Shown: piece by piece, positions 1 through 11,680 of the stretch
Numbering within the stretch: position 1 is the stretch's first letter
Layout of the letters: each line of letters begins with the position of its first letter
NCBI GenBank assembly: GCA_021399435.1
Contig: JAJTUP010000067.1
Span: 186,001-250,000, forward strand
Source: Diaporthe sp. PMI_573
Lineage: Eukaryota; Ascomycota; Sordariomycetes; Diaporthales; Diaporthaceae
Direction: 5' to 3'
Length of the DNA stretch: 64,000 nt
Notes under the pieces: generated by a model
What the model was told of the DNA's origin: nothing
The model's database searches: none
The model's input: only the letters and a program-made list of their open reading frames with translations
Made by a program: the position numbers and the translations under genes

Positions 1-3000
1 ATCATTTCCGACGGCGGCGAATATCTATGCACGTCAGAATCGCGTACTCGGAGATGCTATCTGGGGTTCATCAGCATACCTCGGTGCCAATGTGCTGGCA
101 AATCTGGATCGATGCTTGTCCCAGCCCTCCCGTGGCGGAATGAATCAAGACTCGCTTCGAAAAGTCAGTATAAGTACTGTGTTCATGGTTTTTGTAAGCC
201 GCCTTCCTGGAGATTACGTACATGACCCTTTTGGGTGTTTGCCAGGTCGTATATACTGTACAAAGCTGTCAAGAACACACCCGCGAGCGTCGATGCCTCC
301 TGCTCAACTGGTCAGCGTCAAAGTCAAATTAGTGATAAGATTTTGCATTACCTCAAATTGACATTGAGTCAGGAATATGGTAGGTTCTCTCTGTGGTGGC
401 AATAATGCGGTTCGCGAAGGTCCTCTTTTCGAAGATCAGGACTCGATCGCCAGGTTTGAAGGTTGTTACCGACGGGTGAACCCGTCGAATAATACCTGCG
501 CCCTCGAGCCCGAGGAGATGTTCATTTTCAGGGACAATGCCCATGGTAACAGCGACGTCCTGGAATATCTCGTCAGCCTATGTGTAATTGTGGCTCATTC
601 TTCGCTCATGCCATACCTTGAAGTTCACGCCCGCGGCGTACAGCTCGACCTCGACGCGATTCTCTTCCAAGGGAAGTTCTGAAGCTGACACCTCCGTGTA
701 ATGAAGTTCGTCGAGTGTTCCCACCCGGTCGCACTGGAGCCGCATAGTCGTTTTCGCGTCATGCAGTGACTTCTCCACCAGGCTCATCCTATTCACTGCC
801 TCTGACTTCGTCTGATTGATAGGATGGTCTGGAACGACACGGGGTATGAAGATGTGGCCGTCCCTCTCAACAAACTCATTGTCAACAAATTTCTTGGGCC
901 GAGGCGCCTGCACCTTGTCCAGAATCTTGAGTACCGCCCCAAGAGTCGCGCTTCCGGTGGCATCCCGAACATCCAGAGTTGTGAAGTTGACAGACGAGTC
1001 CTCAGCCCGCACAGTCCTTCCCAGACCGTGGATCATGGCCTTGTCGGGCTGGGTCACATCCATCTGGGAGCCCTCGGTCACCCACAAGATGCGCGCCCCG
1101 CTGGTGAGAAGGGCCTTGAGAGACTCCCACTCCTTCTCGGCTATCGTGGGCAGCAGTGGACCGCCAAACTCGGTCACCAGATAGGTGGCTCCTGCGTCAA
1201 AGTTCTCAGGCAGCGAGGCGTGCTCAGTCACATTCCAGCCATTGCCGATCAACTGTTCACGCAGTTTCATCGCAGGAATCGACGGGGCTCCAAAGTGCAG
1301 CAGGCTCACAGACTTTGAGGGCTCGGTCATGTTCTCAGATTTGACAGTCGATAGGACGCCAAGGGTAACAGAAGCCAATTCAGCATCGTCAGATTTGTAG
1401 ACGTGGGAGCCGATTGCGGCCAGACCTGGGGCCCCCTCAAACGTGCCGTTGACTGCATTGCCATTGACTTTATTGCCGTTGACTGCATTGCCGTTGACTT
1501 TGATGCCGTTGGTCTCCTTGCCGTTGACTGCGTGGCCATTGACCGCATCGCCATTGACTCCGTTGCCGTTTGTGCTGTGCCCATTGGTAAGTGTTCCATT
1601 GGTCTTGGGGGCATCTGAATGTTTCTATTAGCTTCGTGTCTTCAAAACAAATTTCACGGTTTGCATTTGCCACGTACGGTGTGCATTGTATTCTAGCAAA
1701 AGCAGATGTCCTCCACTTTGCAAGAACTTGCTTGCATTCTCAACGTTCGAAGCGGCCCCAGCGTCCTGATAAATCACCCGGTCAGCCAAGTTTCTCATCT
1801 CTCGGCAGGATTAAAACTCTGGTAGTCACAGGAAAACGTTTTGAAGTATGAGAGAATGGGAGGTAAAATACGTACCGTCTTCAGGATTACGAGGTCAAAC
1901 TTGACGTCATCATCAGTGACAGTGACCAGCTTTGAAATATCAAGGAGACCAAATTCAGCATTTCTACGCGCCGAGTACTTTTCCTGAGCAGTGATCAATG
2001 CTGCTGGGTCCGGAGACGTGAATCGGTACAAAGTACTTGACTTTCGAGCGGAGACCTCGGAGGAGTCATCGTCGAACCAGACACTCTGTGCCCCGCTGAG
2101 CGTGTTATCGATCTCCAGAACGGTCAGCTGCGGCTTCTTGTGCGCTGCCTTATCGAGCAGCTGGCTGACGTGAGAAGTGCCGTCTTCGGCGCGGGTAATA
2201 ATAGAAGACAAGTCGCTGGAGCCTCCCAGTGTCGTGATATCGTGGTCCCAGACATCCCTGCTGTAGTTGTGCTTGGAGTAAATGCTCTCCTGCGTGTCGA
2301 GCTTGTGGTAACGAAGTCCAGAAACCTGGAACACCAGTCTTCCTGACTTGCGGTCGTAGACTGTGGCATTGGAGAGGTAATTCTTCGTCTCGCTTGGTCT
2401 TCCTAGTCCGACGTACTTTGGATTTGACGTTGCCAGTCCCTCGGCGCTCAGATCTAGAGTTTCATTGACCGTGACATCGTCTATGATGGCTGGGATCAGG
2501 ACCGCGTTCACGTCGCTCCTGTTGCCGTTCCACAGAGCTGGGGCACACGCCTGGAAGCACCCATCGATACACACCGGGTGCAGTGGGTACGGCGAGTGTG
2601 GCGTTTCGGTGGGAGGCGCTTCCAGTGAGACGAGGGACCGACTGTGCCTGTTGCCGGACACGCACTCCACCTCGAGTTGCTTCTGGAAGGCAGGACCACT
2701 GTAATGGATATTAGCAAAACAAGCCAGCTCAAATAACAATGTGTCACTCGGAAGTCTTCGCCATATATGGGAGGACGGGCGACAGTCAGGTACCATCCGG
2801 AACAACTTACAAGTTGTATCCAGCATCGTTCATGGCCTTGTACCACAGCATTCCGTTTGCAGGATACTTCAGGGGTTTCAGATCATCACTCGTACCAACT
2901 GTATGACTGTTAGAATCAGCAGCACGATAGGAGGATGAACCTAGACTCACCAATGTCAATCTGCTCCTCAACCATAATGATACCACGGCTATGTTCTCGC

Positions 3001-6000
3001 CAAATACCGTCGCTCAAAGACGATACTCGGTACCCATGCCATGTCCCATTCCCCACCATCGGCGAGAGTGTGAGCATAACACTGTGCTGCTTGCGCTCCT
3101 CAAGGACAAGAGCTTTGGCGAATGTCAAGTTCCTCAGTCTGTAGCTAGGTGGCTTCAGGCGAGGCTTTCCTTCGAGGATGGCAAGTGCCTCTGTCTTTTG
3201 GCGGATAGCCTCGATAGCCATTTCCATGAAGCCTGCAGCAGGGAATACGATATCCGTCCCCATCTATAGTCGCAAAGTCAGCATTTATATTGAAATTAAA
3301 CGGGAATTCCCTTACCTTGTGGTCCAGCAACCAGGGCGGGTTCTCGACGGCGAGGGTTTTCTTGAAGGCCGGCTCGTTCCATGAGGAACCCAGGATTTTG
3401 GAACCCAGGAGGTCGTGATGGGGGAACAGGCGGAAGCGCCAATCCTTGCTTGACTCGCTCTCGTACCAATACTTTGTGCTATGGTTCCAGGAATAATTGG
3501 GAAGATCCACAATAACTGCTGGCTTCTTGTCCGAAGTGGCCTCGGTCTGGTTAACCTTTGCCAGATCGATAGCGCCACCTGCCACAAAGAGCTTGCCAGC
3601 GACGTCGAATATGGACTTGATTGCTTCTCGTCCACGAGTAAGTGCAGTGCAATACTACACATTGGCCGCTTGTTCAGCCAGCTGTTTCTTGATCTGAGAA
3701 ATGGGGCCTGCAAGAGCGCCCGCCGGTCCCACTTCGACCAGGAAATCGGGACTACCCTCTGCCAAGAGCATGCTATTGACAGCTTGGTCGAACAGGACCG
3801 GGGAAACCATATTTTCCTTCCAGTATGCCACGTCCGTGGCTTGCTCGCGGAGCTTGCCAGTGACAGAAGAGAACATCCGGATTTGTTTCTCGGGGTTTTG
3901 ACTGGTGAGCTGTGTGGAGAGAAGGTCGTAGTAATCATCTCCAATACCATGCATGAAAGCAGAGTGGTAGGCGAGATTGACCTGCAGCAGGCGTGCAAAC
4001 TTGGTGTCTTTGATAAGGGCATCCTTGACCTGTTCCCGCGTCGGTTGGGCCGGAGATGGTAATGCTCTGAGGACTGTTGAAGCAGGCGATCGATACTTGG
4101 TTCTCCACGCCGGCGATGTAGCGAGGGAACTCCTCGGCAGAGATACCCGCAGCCAACATGCCAAGACTCATCTTGCTTGGGGGAGCCCTCTTCGCCGCGA
4201 AGCCTCTGTAGTAGGCCGCCACGATTGCTTCTTCCGGCGTGATGAGTCCGGCGGTGCATGCGGCGGCGATCTCACCCGATGAATGACCGACCACAGAAGT
4301 GGGTAGCACGTTCCAGTCCTTCAGTATCTCGGCAATCACGAGCTGCAATGCAGTCACGAGAGGCTGGGAGAACTCGGGCTCCCTCAGCTTCTCGGGGCTT
4401 CGGGTCTGCGTGAGCTCATCTGCGATCGTCAGTCATGTCCTTGTCCGGGCCTGTGCAGGAGATTAACGTACCAATCAATTTCCAAGTTGGAGGGAACGGG
4501 AGCGCTTCAAGAGCCTTGTCCAGCCGCAGAAGTGTTGCCCTGGCAGAGGGAAACGTATCTACCAAAGCTTTACCCATCTGCGACCACTGGGCACCTTGGC
4601 CTGTGAAAACGAACCCAATCTTGGGCTTGTCGGTATTCTGCTTCCCACGCACGAACCCTTCTTGATCGAGCTCCGTCGACGTGGTCAGAACGTAGCCTCG
4701 GTGGTAGAGCCTAGACCGGCGCTCCGAAAGCGTGTAGCAAAGATCTGAGAGATCGACCTTCACGTTGGGATTGACCAAATGGTTCCGGAGCTTGGAGAAG
4801 TTATCCTGCAACGATGACTCGTCGTTGGCAGAAAACACCACCACATGGGGTCGTGTGGCCTGGGGCACCTCACCATCGAACAAGTCAGCACCATTGTTGC
4901 TGATGGACTTGACATGAGCGAGCTGCGTAAAGGAGCCGGTCTCCTCGACAACCACGTGCGCGTTGGATCCACCGTATCCAAAGGAGTTGACGCTGGGAAA
5001 AGCCTTATCAGCATTTTGACCCCTGAACTACCGGAACACGATGCATCGTAAACCCAGACAGCTTCACCGGGGATGATAAAAACATGGTATAGAAAACATA
5101 CCTGGCTCTTCGGAATGGGGCGGCGGGCCAATTTCGCGCCGTCCGAGACGCTTGCACCTTCAAGGCGTCGAAGTTGACTTGGATCATTTAGTACTTTCGC
5201 TCATGCTGTGGTGAGGGTGGACTTATTACTTTTTGAATTCGGGTCAATGAACGTAGGGTTTCCCGGAATCATCCATTCTCGATGGCCAGCACGGCTTTCA
5301 GAAGTCCAGATATACCCGCTGCAGGTTCAGAGTGGCCGATATTGCTCTTCACCGAGCCAATATAGAGCGGCTTGCTTGGATCCCTGCTAGGGGCAAACAC
5401 TGATGCAACACCCTCGACCTCGGTGGGATCTCCGGCCTAAGGCGTTGTTAGCGCATGATACAAACTCCATATTATGTGAAGGAGATTTACCTGTGTTCCA
5501 GTGCCGTGGAACTCTAAGTAAGAAGTGTCATTGAGGTTTGTAAGACCGGCGTGAGCGTATGCTGCCCGAATGGCCTCGGCTTGGGCAGCGGCAGATGGAC
5601 TGGCGATGCCAGGTGTGTGACCATCGCTGTTGGTGGCTGTGCCTCGAATGACGGCTCTGATGGGATCACCATCTCGGATAGCATCTGAGAGGCGCTTGAG
5701 CATCACCGCGTTGACGCCTTCGGCCTTAATGTAACCATCTGCTTTCTTATCAAAAGTGTCTGGTATGTGTTAGTCAGCTGTTACAGAGCCTCAAGCAACG
5801 CATTCTGGGCAACCCAGGAAACTAAAGGCGCAGAACATAGAAAAGGAGACTTGTGCTTACGGCATTTCCCAGACAGGGAGGAGGCCCCTTTCATCGCTCC
5901 ACCTAAGCAATGCGAGTCAGCTTCGGAGCCTGAGCAGTACATCATTCCCCACCACTTACTGTCCATATTGTGCCCAGGGCTAGACAACGTCAGCTTATTG

Positions 6001-6818
6001 AACTGATGCTTTCGGATACCAAGTGACGGCACGACTAGCACTGAGGCAGAGACTCACCTGAGGTACATGTTGGCGCCGGCAACAATGGCACCATTGATCT
6101 CACCAGTTGATAGGTATCGGCACGCAACATCAACTGATACCAGGCTACCTGAACAGGCTGTGTCGATTGTCATACTACTACGTGTCAGGATTTACGCCTA
6201 GTGTAGACGATGGGCATGGTGGAAGACCCATACCTTGGTCCCTTGATGTTCAAGAAATGACTAATCCGGTTGCTCAAGATAGCTCTGCCAACCCCGATGG
6301 TCACTGTGGGGGCCCTATCTTCCGGGTCTCGAGACTGCATATGCTCGTAATCTGGGGTTTCACGTCAGCTAAGTCCTACTTTTTCGTTCATTATGCGAGC
6401 CACGTTCAAACAACTCACCAACAGAATACGATCCCACGAAACATCCCACGTCGGTGTCACTGAGAGACTCTAAGCTGATCCCAGCGTTCTCTAAACACTC
6501 ATAAACAACTTCGAGAAGCTGCCGCTGTTGCGGATCCATGGCCGTAGTATCCGTACTTGATGTGCCAAAGAATTGGGCATCAAAGTCCCTTGGATCGATC
6601 TTCTCAAGGAACATGCCACCAGGAGGCCTCATCGTCTTTGGCCGCTTGGAGCCGTCATGGTGAGTCGACAGGTTGAAACGAGTCTCAGGTGCCTCGTTAT
6701 TGGCGATACCTCCTCGCATCAGGAAGTCCCACAGCTGGCTGGGGGAGTTGCTCTCGCCGGGCAGCCTACAGGCCATGCCTACGACAGCCACCGGCTCCTG
6801 TATGTATGACGAAGGCAT
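1..6818 (-). pseudogene. Highly reducing polyketide synthase (KS-AT-DH-psiMT-ER...), broken and cut by window edge
   Basis: Type I iterative HR-PKS, which would assemble a reduced polyketide chain in the cytosol. It starts at 6818 (MPSSYIQEPVAVVG). Domains in order: KS with Cys in DTACSGS (codon 6153-6155) and [10 protein letters not shown] with GHSSGE and YHSA; DH with LLDH and the HPVCIDGCFQ motif; a C-methyltransferase region whose SAM motif is degenerate (VLEIDNTLSG where LEIGAGTGG is usual), so probably non-methylating; an Asn-Gly repeat linker; ER with HSATGGLGQ. KR and ACP lie beyond the edge. About a dozen short introns fit. Lesions seen: one base lost near 5272 (in-frame TGA 5269-5271); a frame change near 4036 in the AT; TAG at 3655-3657 where Gln is expected; one extra base near 358 in the ER. 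No intron model repairs these. The family is certain; the product is unknown. Confidence 0.9.
1439..1603 (-). repeat. 15-bp coding minisatellite: 11 x (V/T)NGxx linker in the PKS
   Basis: Eleven uninterrupted 15-bp units encode a pentapeptide of the form Val/Thr-Asn-Gly-x-x (for example VNGNA, VNGDA, TNGHS). They sit just after the last exon of the degenerate methyltransferase region and before the ER half of the PKS. The array stays in frame, although other parts of the gene are broken. It probably forms a flexible interdomain linker. Its length should vary between strains because it is a tandem array. Confidence 0.9.
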
Positions 6819-7874
6819 CTTGAAGTCACAAATAGTTCAGTCAAGTATATCGATGATGGTCTTGTGGCTGGCTTCTTCGTTCAACAAAGCGCTCGCACAA
6901 ACAAGAAAGGGTTCTACAAAATCTACTTCACGGATAGAAAGGCGATGCTTATAGCTTATATGACTATGAATATTTGATGTGGACAGAATTATGTAACTAT
7001 ACTCCCCGATGAATCTGGGCACCTGTTCTACCGATTGGTGAAGTCGGGCGCGAAGGATTATGGCTGTGGGTCCACCACAGATAGGAAGCACTTATTCGTA
7101 AAAAGACCCGCACGTTCAAGCATCGAACCCGACTGACAGGTACAGATCCAACTGTGTAATTCAGATTTACTACAATATGTCGGTCTTGGGCAGAAACGAA
7201 AAGGGCCCGACATGAGTCCTCTAGACCTCCTGTGCTACTATCAAGATAAGGAGACTGTACCTAGGTAGCAAAGCGAGATAATGATCCTGCCACTAAGACA
7301 AAGATAGGAGCTTCTACCGCTCGGATGAATGGTCTAAAAGGCTTGCATCATTTTCATATTATCATCCCGCGCTTTCCATGGAGTGAAAGACTTGACTGGG
7401 TTGAGTGAGAGGCTTGCCAATTTTTACTGGCTCCTAGACTCATGGGACGTGTACTAAAACTGCCAATTAGGTACAAGTGCTTACCCACACTTACACCAGA
7501 CGCTCAATTGCGGCAAAGAGGCAATCGGCAAATTTTCAACAAGGTGGCGGAAGGAATACGGGTACATTAGAACTCGGGAATGACCCATGCTTATGACCGG
7601 CTACCGGGAATGGTTAAAGAACCGTTGGCAACATAGCCCGTCCGGTCTACATGTTACTCACCGGTACCAAGGAAACAATAGGACTGCTGTAAACTCCCCC
7701 TTGATGTATCCCATAGCTGATGATTTTTTTTTTCATGTACTATAAATCAAACTGGAGTGTTATCTTATGCGTTATTGACGATTCTGAACTCTAATTCAAA
7801 TCTTGCTACAACGCGCTTCTCTTAGCTTGGCAGTCATCTTGATCCGCGTCAACTTTTCAAATCTATCTGATACA
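6819..7874. promoter_or_regulatory. Divergent promoter region between PKS and alpha/beta hydrolase
   Basis: About 1 kb without a supported gene separates two genes transcribed away from each other, so it should hold both promoters. A TATA-like TATAAAT lies at 7741-7747, 128 bp before the hydrolase ATG and just after a T-rich run. The element AAAAGACCCG at 7101-7110 lies about 280 bp upstream of the PKS start. The same 9-mer core recurs upstream of other cluster genes. Confidence 0.5.
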
Positions 7875-8825
7875 ATGGCGCCAACAGTCGAACCAGTCAA
7901 GTTCAAGACACTTGATGGCTTGACTCTCGCTGGTCTTCTATACCCAACCGAGACGCGAGGCCCGGCTGTGATAATGACTCCAGGTGTAAGTATCATACAA
8001 TCAATAGGAAGGCAGAGTTGACTTACAGATCTCCAGTTCAATTGCGTCAAAGAGATGTTTGTGCCAGAAGTCGCGGAGCAGTTCCAACGCAACGGTGTCA
8101 CCGCCCTCATTTATGACCCGAGAACCCTAGGTGAGAGTGAGGGACTGCCGCGCAACAATGTCGACCCCATGATGCAGGTATCGGACTACTCCGACGCTCT
8201 GACTTTCTTGCGAACCCACCCAATCGTCGATCCGGAGCAGATCGCATTCTGGGGACAGTCTTTCGCCGGCTGCATCGCGCTATGCGCCGCTGCGCTGGAC
8301 AAAAGGGCAAAGCTGTGCATCTCCATCTGCCCGCTGCTCAACTTCGAGCTGACGCCGGAGAAGTTCCCCCGCGTACTCCTGAAGAGCATGCGAGACCGAG
8401 AATCGCAGCTCGTTGGGAGCCCGCCTGTCTATCTCCCCGTGCTGACAGAGCAGGGGGAGAACCCGGCCGGGATGGGCATTGGGGCCGACAAGGAGGAGTT
8501 CGACTACATGGTCAACGCCAAGTCGCGCGGGGCTCCGAACCATGAGAACCGCACCACACTCCAGACATACTACAAGATCATCATGTGGCAGCCTCACGGG
8601 ATCATGAAGTACATGGCACCCACGCCGGTGCTGATGATTGTTCCGGAGCTGGACATGATCTCACCACCCGAGGAGCATTTTGCGCTTTTTGACACGTTTC
8701 CAGATCCCAAGAAGGTCCATGTGTCGAAAGGAAAAGGTCATTTGAACGTTTTGAGTGGCGAGGACTTTCCAGAACTAGCTGCTATGCAAGCGGATTTCAT
8801 CAAGGAACATTTATTAAGAAATTAG
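7875..8825 (+). CDS. Alpha/beta hydrolase, polyketide-transferase/thioesterase-like
   Basis: Two exons with one 51-bp intron (7986-8036, GTAAGT...CCAG) joining PG to FNCVKEM give about 299 residues. It shows the serine-hydrolase triad: nucleophile in GQSFAG, Asp in VPELDMIS and His in GKGHLNVLSG. The sequence style (FKTLDGLTLAG, LIYDPRTLGESEGLPRNN) is that of fungal alpha/beta hydrolases linked to HR-PKS genes, some of which release or transfer the polyketide chain. It is divergent from the PKS and shares its upstream region, so a role in chain release is a reasonable inference. No signal peptide is seen, so it is likely cytosolic. The reading frame is intact, unlike most of its neighbours. 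The exact substrate cannot be told. Confidence 0.9.
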
Positions 8826-9518
8826 GTTAGAGACATCACGAGCGGTACATAGCTTTGCAAACGATCCTTTCCTCCAACCTGCTTCATGACGGTCAAATAA
8901 AGGAGTTTTGCAGTTTTCATAATGCTTAGTACCTCAATTGGATTCCGAATTCAGTTTTTTAACATGATTATGACGATCTTCTTCTCATTATTGTTTTCTG
9001 TGAAAGAGACAACTCGATAGAGTCATGAGATTTATTCTATTGTGATCCTGCAAACTAGCATTCGCGTTGCATATGTATCATCGTGCACAAAGTTTAATGC
9101 AAATTCAAAAGCTGGAACATTAAATTGATCGAATGAGGAAATATCTGGTATAGAGGTTATAGCTATTGTCCAACTCGCAGCTGTGGTGTGCAATTCGAAA
9201 TGCAGTTACAAATGGAATGGGTTGAGTACCCGAAAGCATTGTACTCAGGGAGAGCAACTTTAAGAGGACAGTCATGACTTGAACATTCTCATGATTGAGC
9301 ATTCTTAGCCTTTAAAACAGCCCGCTGGATCATCAAGTCAATTGAATCATCATTTCTATACGAAATAGCCGAAGTACGGGAGGGCATTCCCCCCTCCCTC
9401 CCCCGGGTCCCGGGGGCGGTTGCAATTTTGCCGGCTCAACCTAGGTTGCTCAATTGAGATTGTGTAGAGTTCATCCATGCTTCAGTTGACTCGAAGTCCA
9501 AGTGAGTGTATGCGTTCC
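8826..9518. other. Intergenic, converging 3' ends
   Basis: About 690 bp between the 3' ends of the hydrolase (plus) and P450-1 (minus). I see no gene. AAATAAA-like polyadenylation context occurs near 8894. A C-rich stretch followed by CCCGGG and GGGGGCGG occurs at 9388-9419. Confidence 0.5.
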
Positions 9519-11191
9519 CTACTTGACGTGGAAGCGAACACCCTTGCTGCTGGCAACGGGTCGGGGCACGAAACGGTCTCTCGCCAACTCCACATCAGAC
9601 TTATTAGTTTCGTAGATCTCCAACTCAAACCGCCGGAAAAGGCTTGCCAAGCCGACATAAAGCTCAGCCCAAGCCAGTTGCAGCCCGACGCAAGATCGGG
9701 TTCCACGTCCGAAAGTAACCAAGTACCGCGACAGCTGCCGCCCGTCGGGTGCTCGCGGGTTCCCCAGCCATCTCTCTGGTTTATATGAGAAGCTATCGGG
9801 AAAGATGGACTCATCATGAGATACGTCGTAAATGTCCATGCTGATAATCGATCCTCGGGGAAGGACGTAGTCTTTGTATGCGATCTCTTCCTGGTCGAAA
9901 ATGCGAGGGATGCGTTGTGATGTGCCGTATGCGAGCCGCAGGGCTTTAAAGAGTAACGTTTCAGCTAAGTCTCCCTCGTATACGATAAACAACGATTGGG
10001 CACTCGACTTACATTCTTGGATACATGCTGTCAAAAAGGGGAGCTTCTCAAGATCTTCCCATGCAGGAATCTTATCCGGGTTTGGAATGGCCGCCTTGAG
10101 CTCCTCGCCGAGCTTGCGATAAACTTCAGGATTGTCCACGATGTGAAAAACTGAAATGGTCAAAGTGCGCATCGTTGTCTCGATACCCGCACCCACAACA
10201 CTAATGGCCTCGTGCTGCAGTCTGTCCACGGTAACTTCGGACCTTGGAATATCGGACTGGATGATGGAGGTAAAAATTGTGTCGGGCTGCTCCTTTTCTG
10301 CGGCACCAGCCAAGGCCTCTTTAACTTGTGCTGTCATTTCCTGGGAAATGTTAGCAATTGGGACCATACTACAGTTGAACACAGCGACTCACATTATTAA
10401 ATGAAATGACGTCCTTCATATCAGAACTCATCCATCCCACGAAGGAGTCCGGCAGGCTGTACATCATCTTCACAGCCCACGGAAACTGAGTGATCCAGTG
10501 AACTGGTTCGAGCAAAGCAAACAGAGAGGTAACAAGAGAGGCCTTGAAGTTAGGTTCCCGGATAAAGTTGTAGTGCCTCTCAAAAAGATATTCGGTGATG
10601 ATGTCCAGCGTCCAGCAACTCCACATATCGTTGACGACGAGGATACGGTCCTTGTTCTGGAATTCCGACTTCAGTCTGTGACATAACTCGTCTATGTGGT
10701 CCTGAAGGAGAACTGCACGTTCTGCAATCTTGCGCTTCGAGAAGAACGGGTTGAGAGCGCCTCGCCGGATGCGATGCACATTGTGGTCCGATGTGGCGAA
10801 GGCCGACATGGGATTGTTGAACCGATGCTCCAAACTTTTCATCTTTCTTGCGGGTTTGACGGTGGAGAACAGTGTCTCATAAAACGACGAGTCCTGAATG
10901 TGCACCTCGTGAGGGCTGATGCGGATGATTGGTCCATACTGGGCATGCCATTCGCGGTACTTGAAGAGGAACTGTCCGCCTTCACCATGAAATAATTCAT
11001 AGTAGGCTTCTACCCACCCTGTCATTGCCGCAAGTTTTCGGTCCGGGGATGAAGGCGAGAGGGTGGAAGAAGACCCGATAGACAGCCAGAACTACAACAT
11101 AGCTGAAGAGTGCCCCTAGCAACCCAAGGACCAAACGTTGAGTGTCGAGATGTCCGGTTTTGACATCATAGAAAATATCGTGTAATGCCAT
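9519..11191 (-). pseudogene. Cytochrome P450 (P450-1), frameshifted near its N-terminus
   Basis: ER-anchored monooxygenase expected to oxidise the cluster product. Start at 11191 (MALHDIFYD) is followed by one membrane helix and the hinge HPLAFIPGPK. Then come the I-helix GAGIETT, an ExxR formed across an intron (E + SLR), PERW and the haem-Cys loop FGRGTRSCVG. Introns: 10341-10392 and 9943-10012. After PGPK one extra A in the run at 11035-11038 (minus strand AAAA) throws the frame out. The protein resumes at once as LAAMTGWVEAYY in the next frame, and no GT-AG intron can repair this. Length is otherwise normal (about 505 residues). It resembles the neighbouring P450-2, so the pair looks like an old duplication. 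It is similar in style to trichodiene-oxygenase-like (CYP58-type) P450s; the family is inferred from pattern only. Confidence 0.88.
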
Positions 11192-11680
11192 GTCTGCGTG
11201 TGTGCTAAGGTCGGTAATCAGTCTGACTCGGAAGGGTCGCTTTGATCTTCTGTGCAATGGTGTAACGGGAAGGCTGATGATTTGATGCCGAGCAGATACA
11301 GTTGATGTTACGTGTGGTTTTATGCGTGTGAGAATTGCATGTTTATTAGACGGCGTTTGGTGCAAGCACATTTGGACCAATATCTGCCCGAGTTCTACAA
11401 AAAGACCCGATACATGCACTAGACTGGTAGTCGTCGGGTCTGCATCGAGTGCATGTACGCGATAATCACGCCAGACAAATTCTCGTGCTCATTACTGAAA
11501 CATCCATAGTTAGAAAGTCTCCTGGTCCGGTCCAGGTAGGTAAAACGAGAGATCTCAATTTGTACTGTAGGTCGTCATGCAGATGACATTTCTATATAGA
11601 CTGCCAAGTGGGAGTCTGCTCGTATCTTCGCGATGAATGGCTGATCTGCTACATGAGCATCTAACACATGATGCCATTCC
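11192..11680. promoter_or_regulatory. Promoter side of P450-1 with AAAGACCCG element
   Basis: No gene supported. AAAAAGACCCG at 11399-11409 lies about 210 bp upstream of the P450-1 start and repeats the motif found before the PKS and the FAD oxidase. An in-frame upstream extension of the P450 frame (to 11419) exists but lacks P450 character, so the start at 11191 is preferred. Confidence 0.4.

Noticed and set aside
4030..5280. Programmed ribosomal frameshifting in the PKS
   Set aside because: The shifts differ in direction and neither has a slippery heptamer or obvious stimulatory hairpin; simple indels fit better.
10997..11419. Upstream start for P450-1 at 11419
   Set aside because: The 76-codon extension has no P450 or signal character; the membrane helix follows the Met at 11191 directly.
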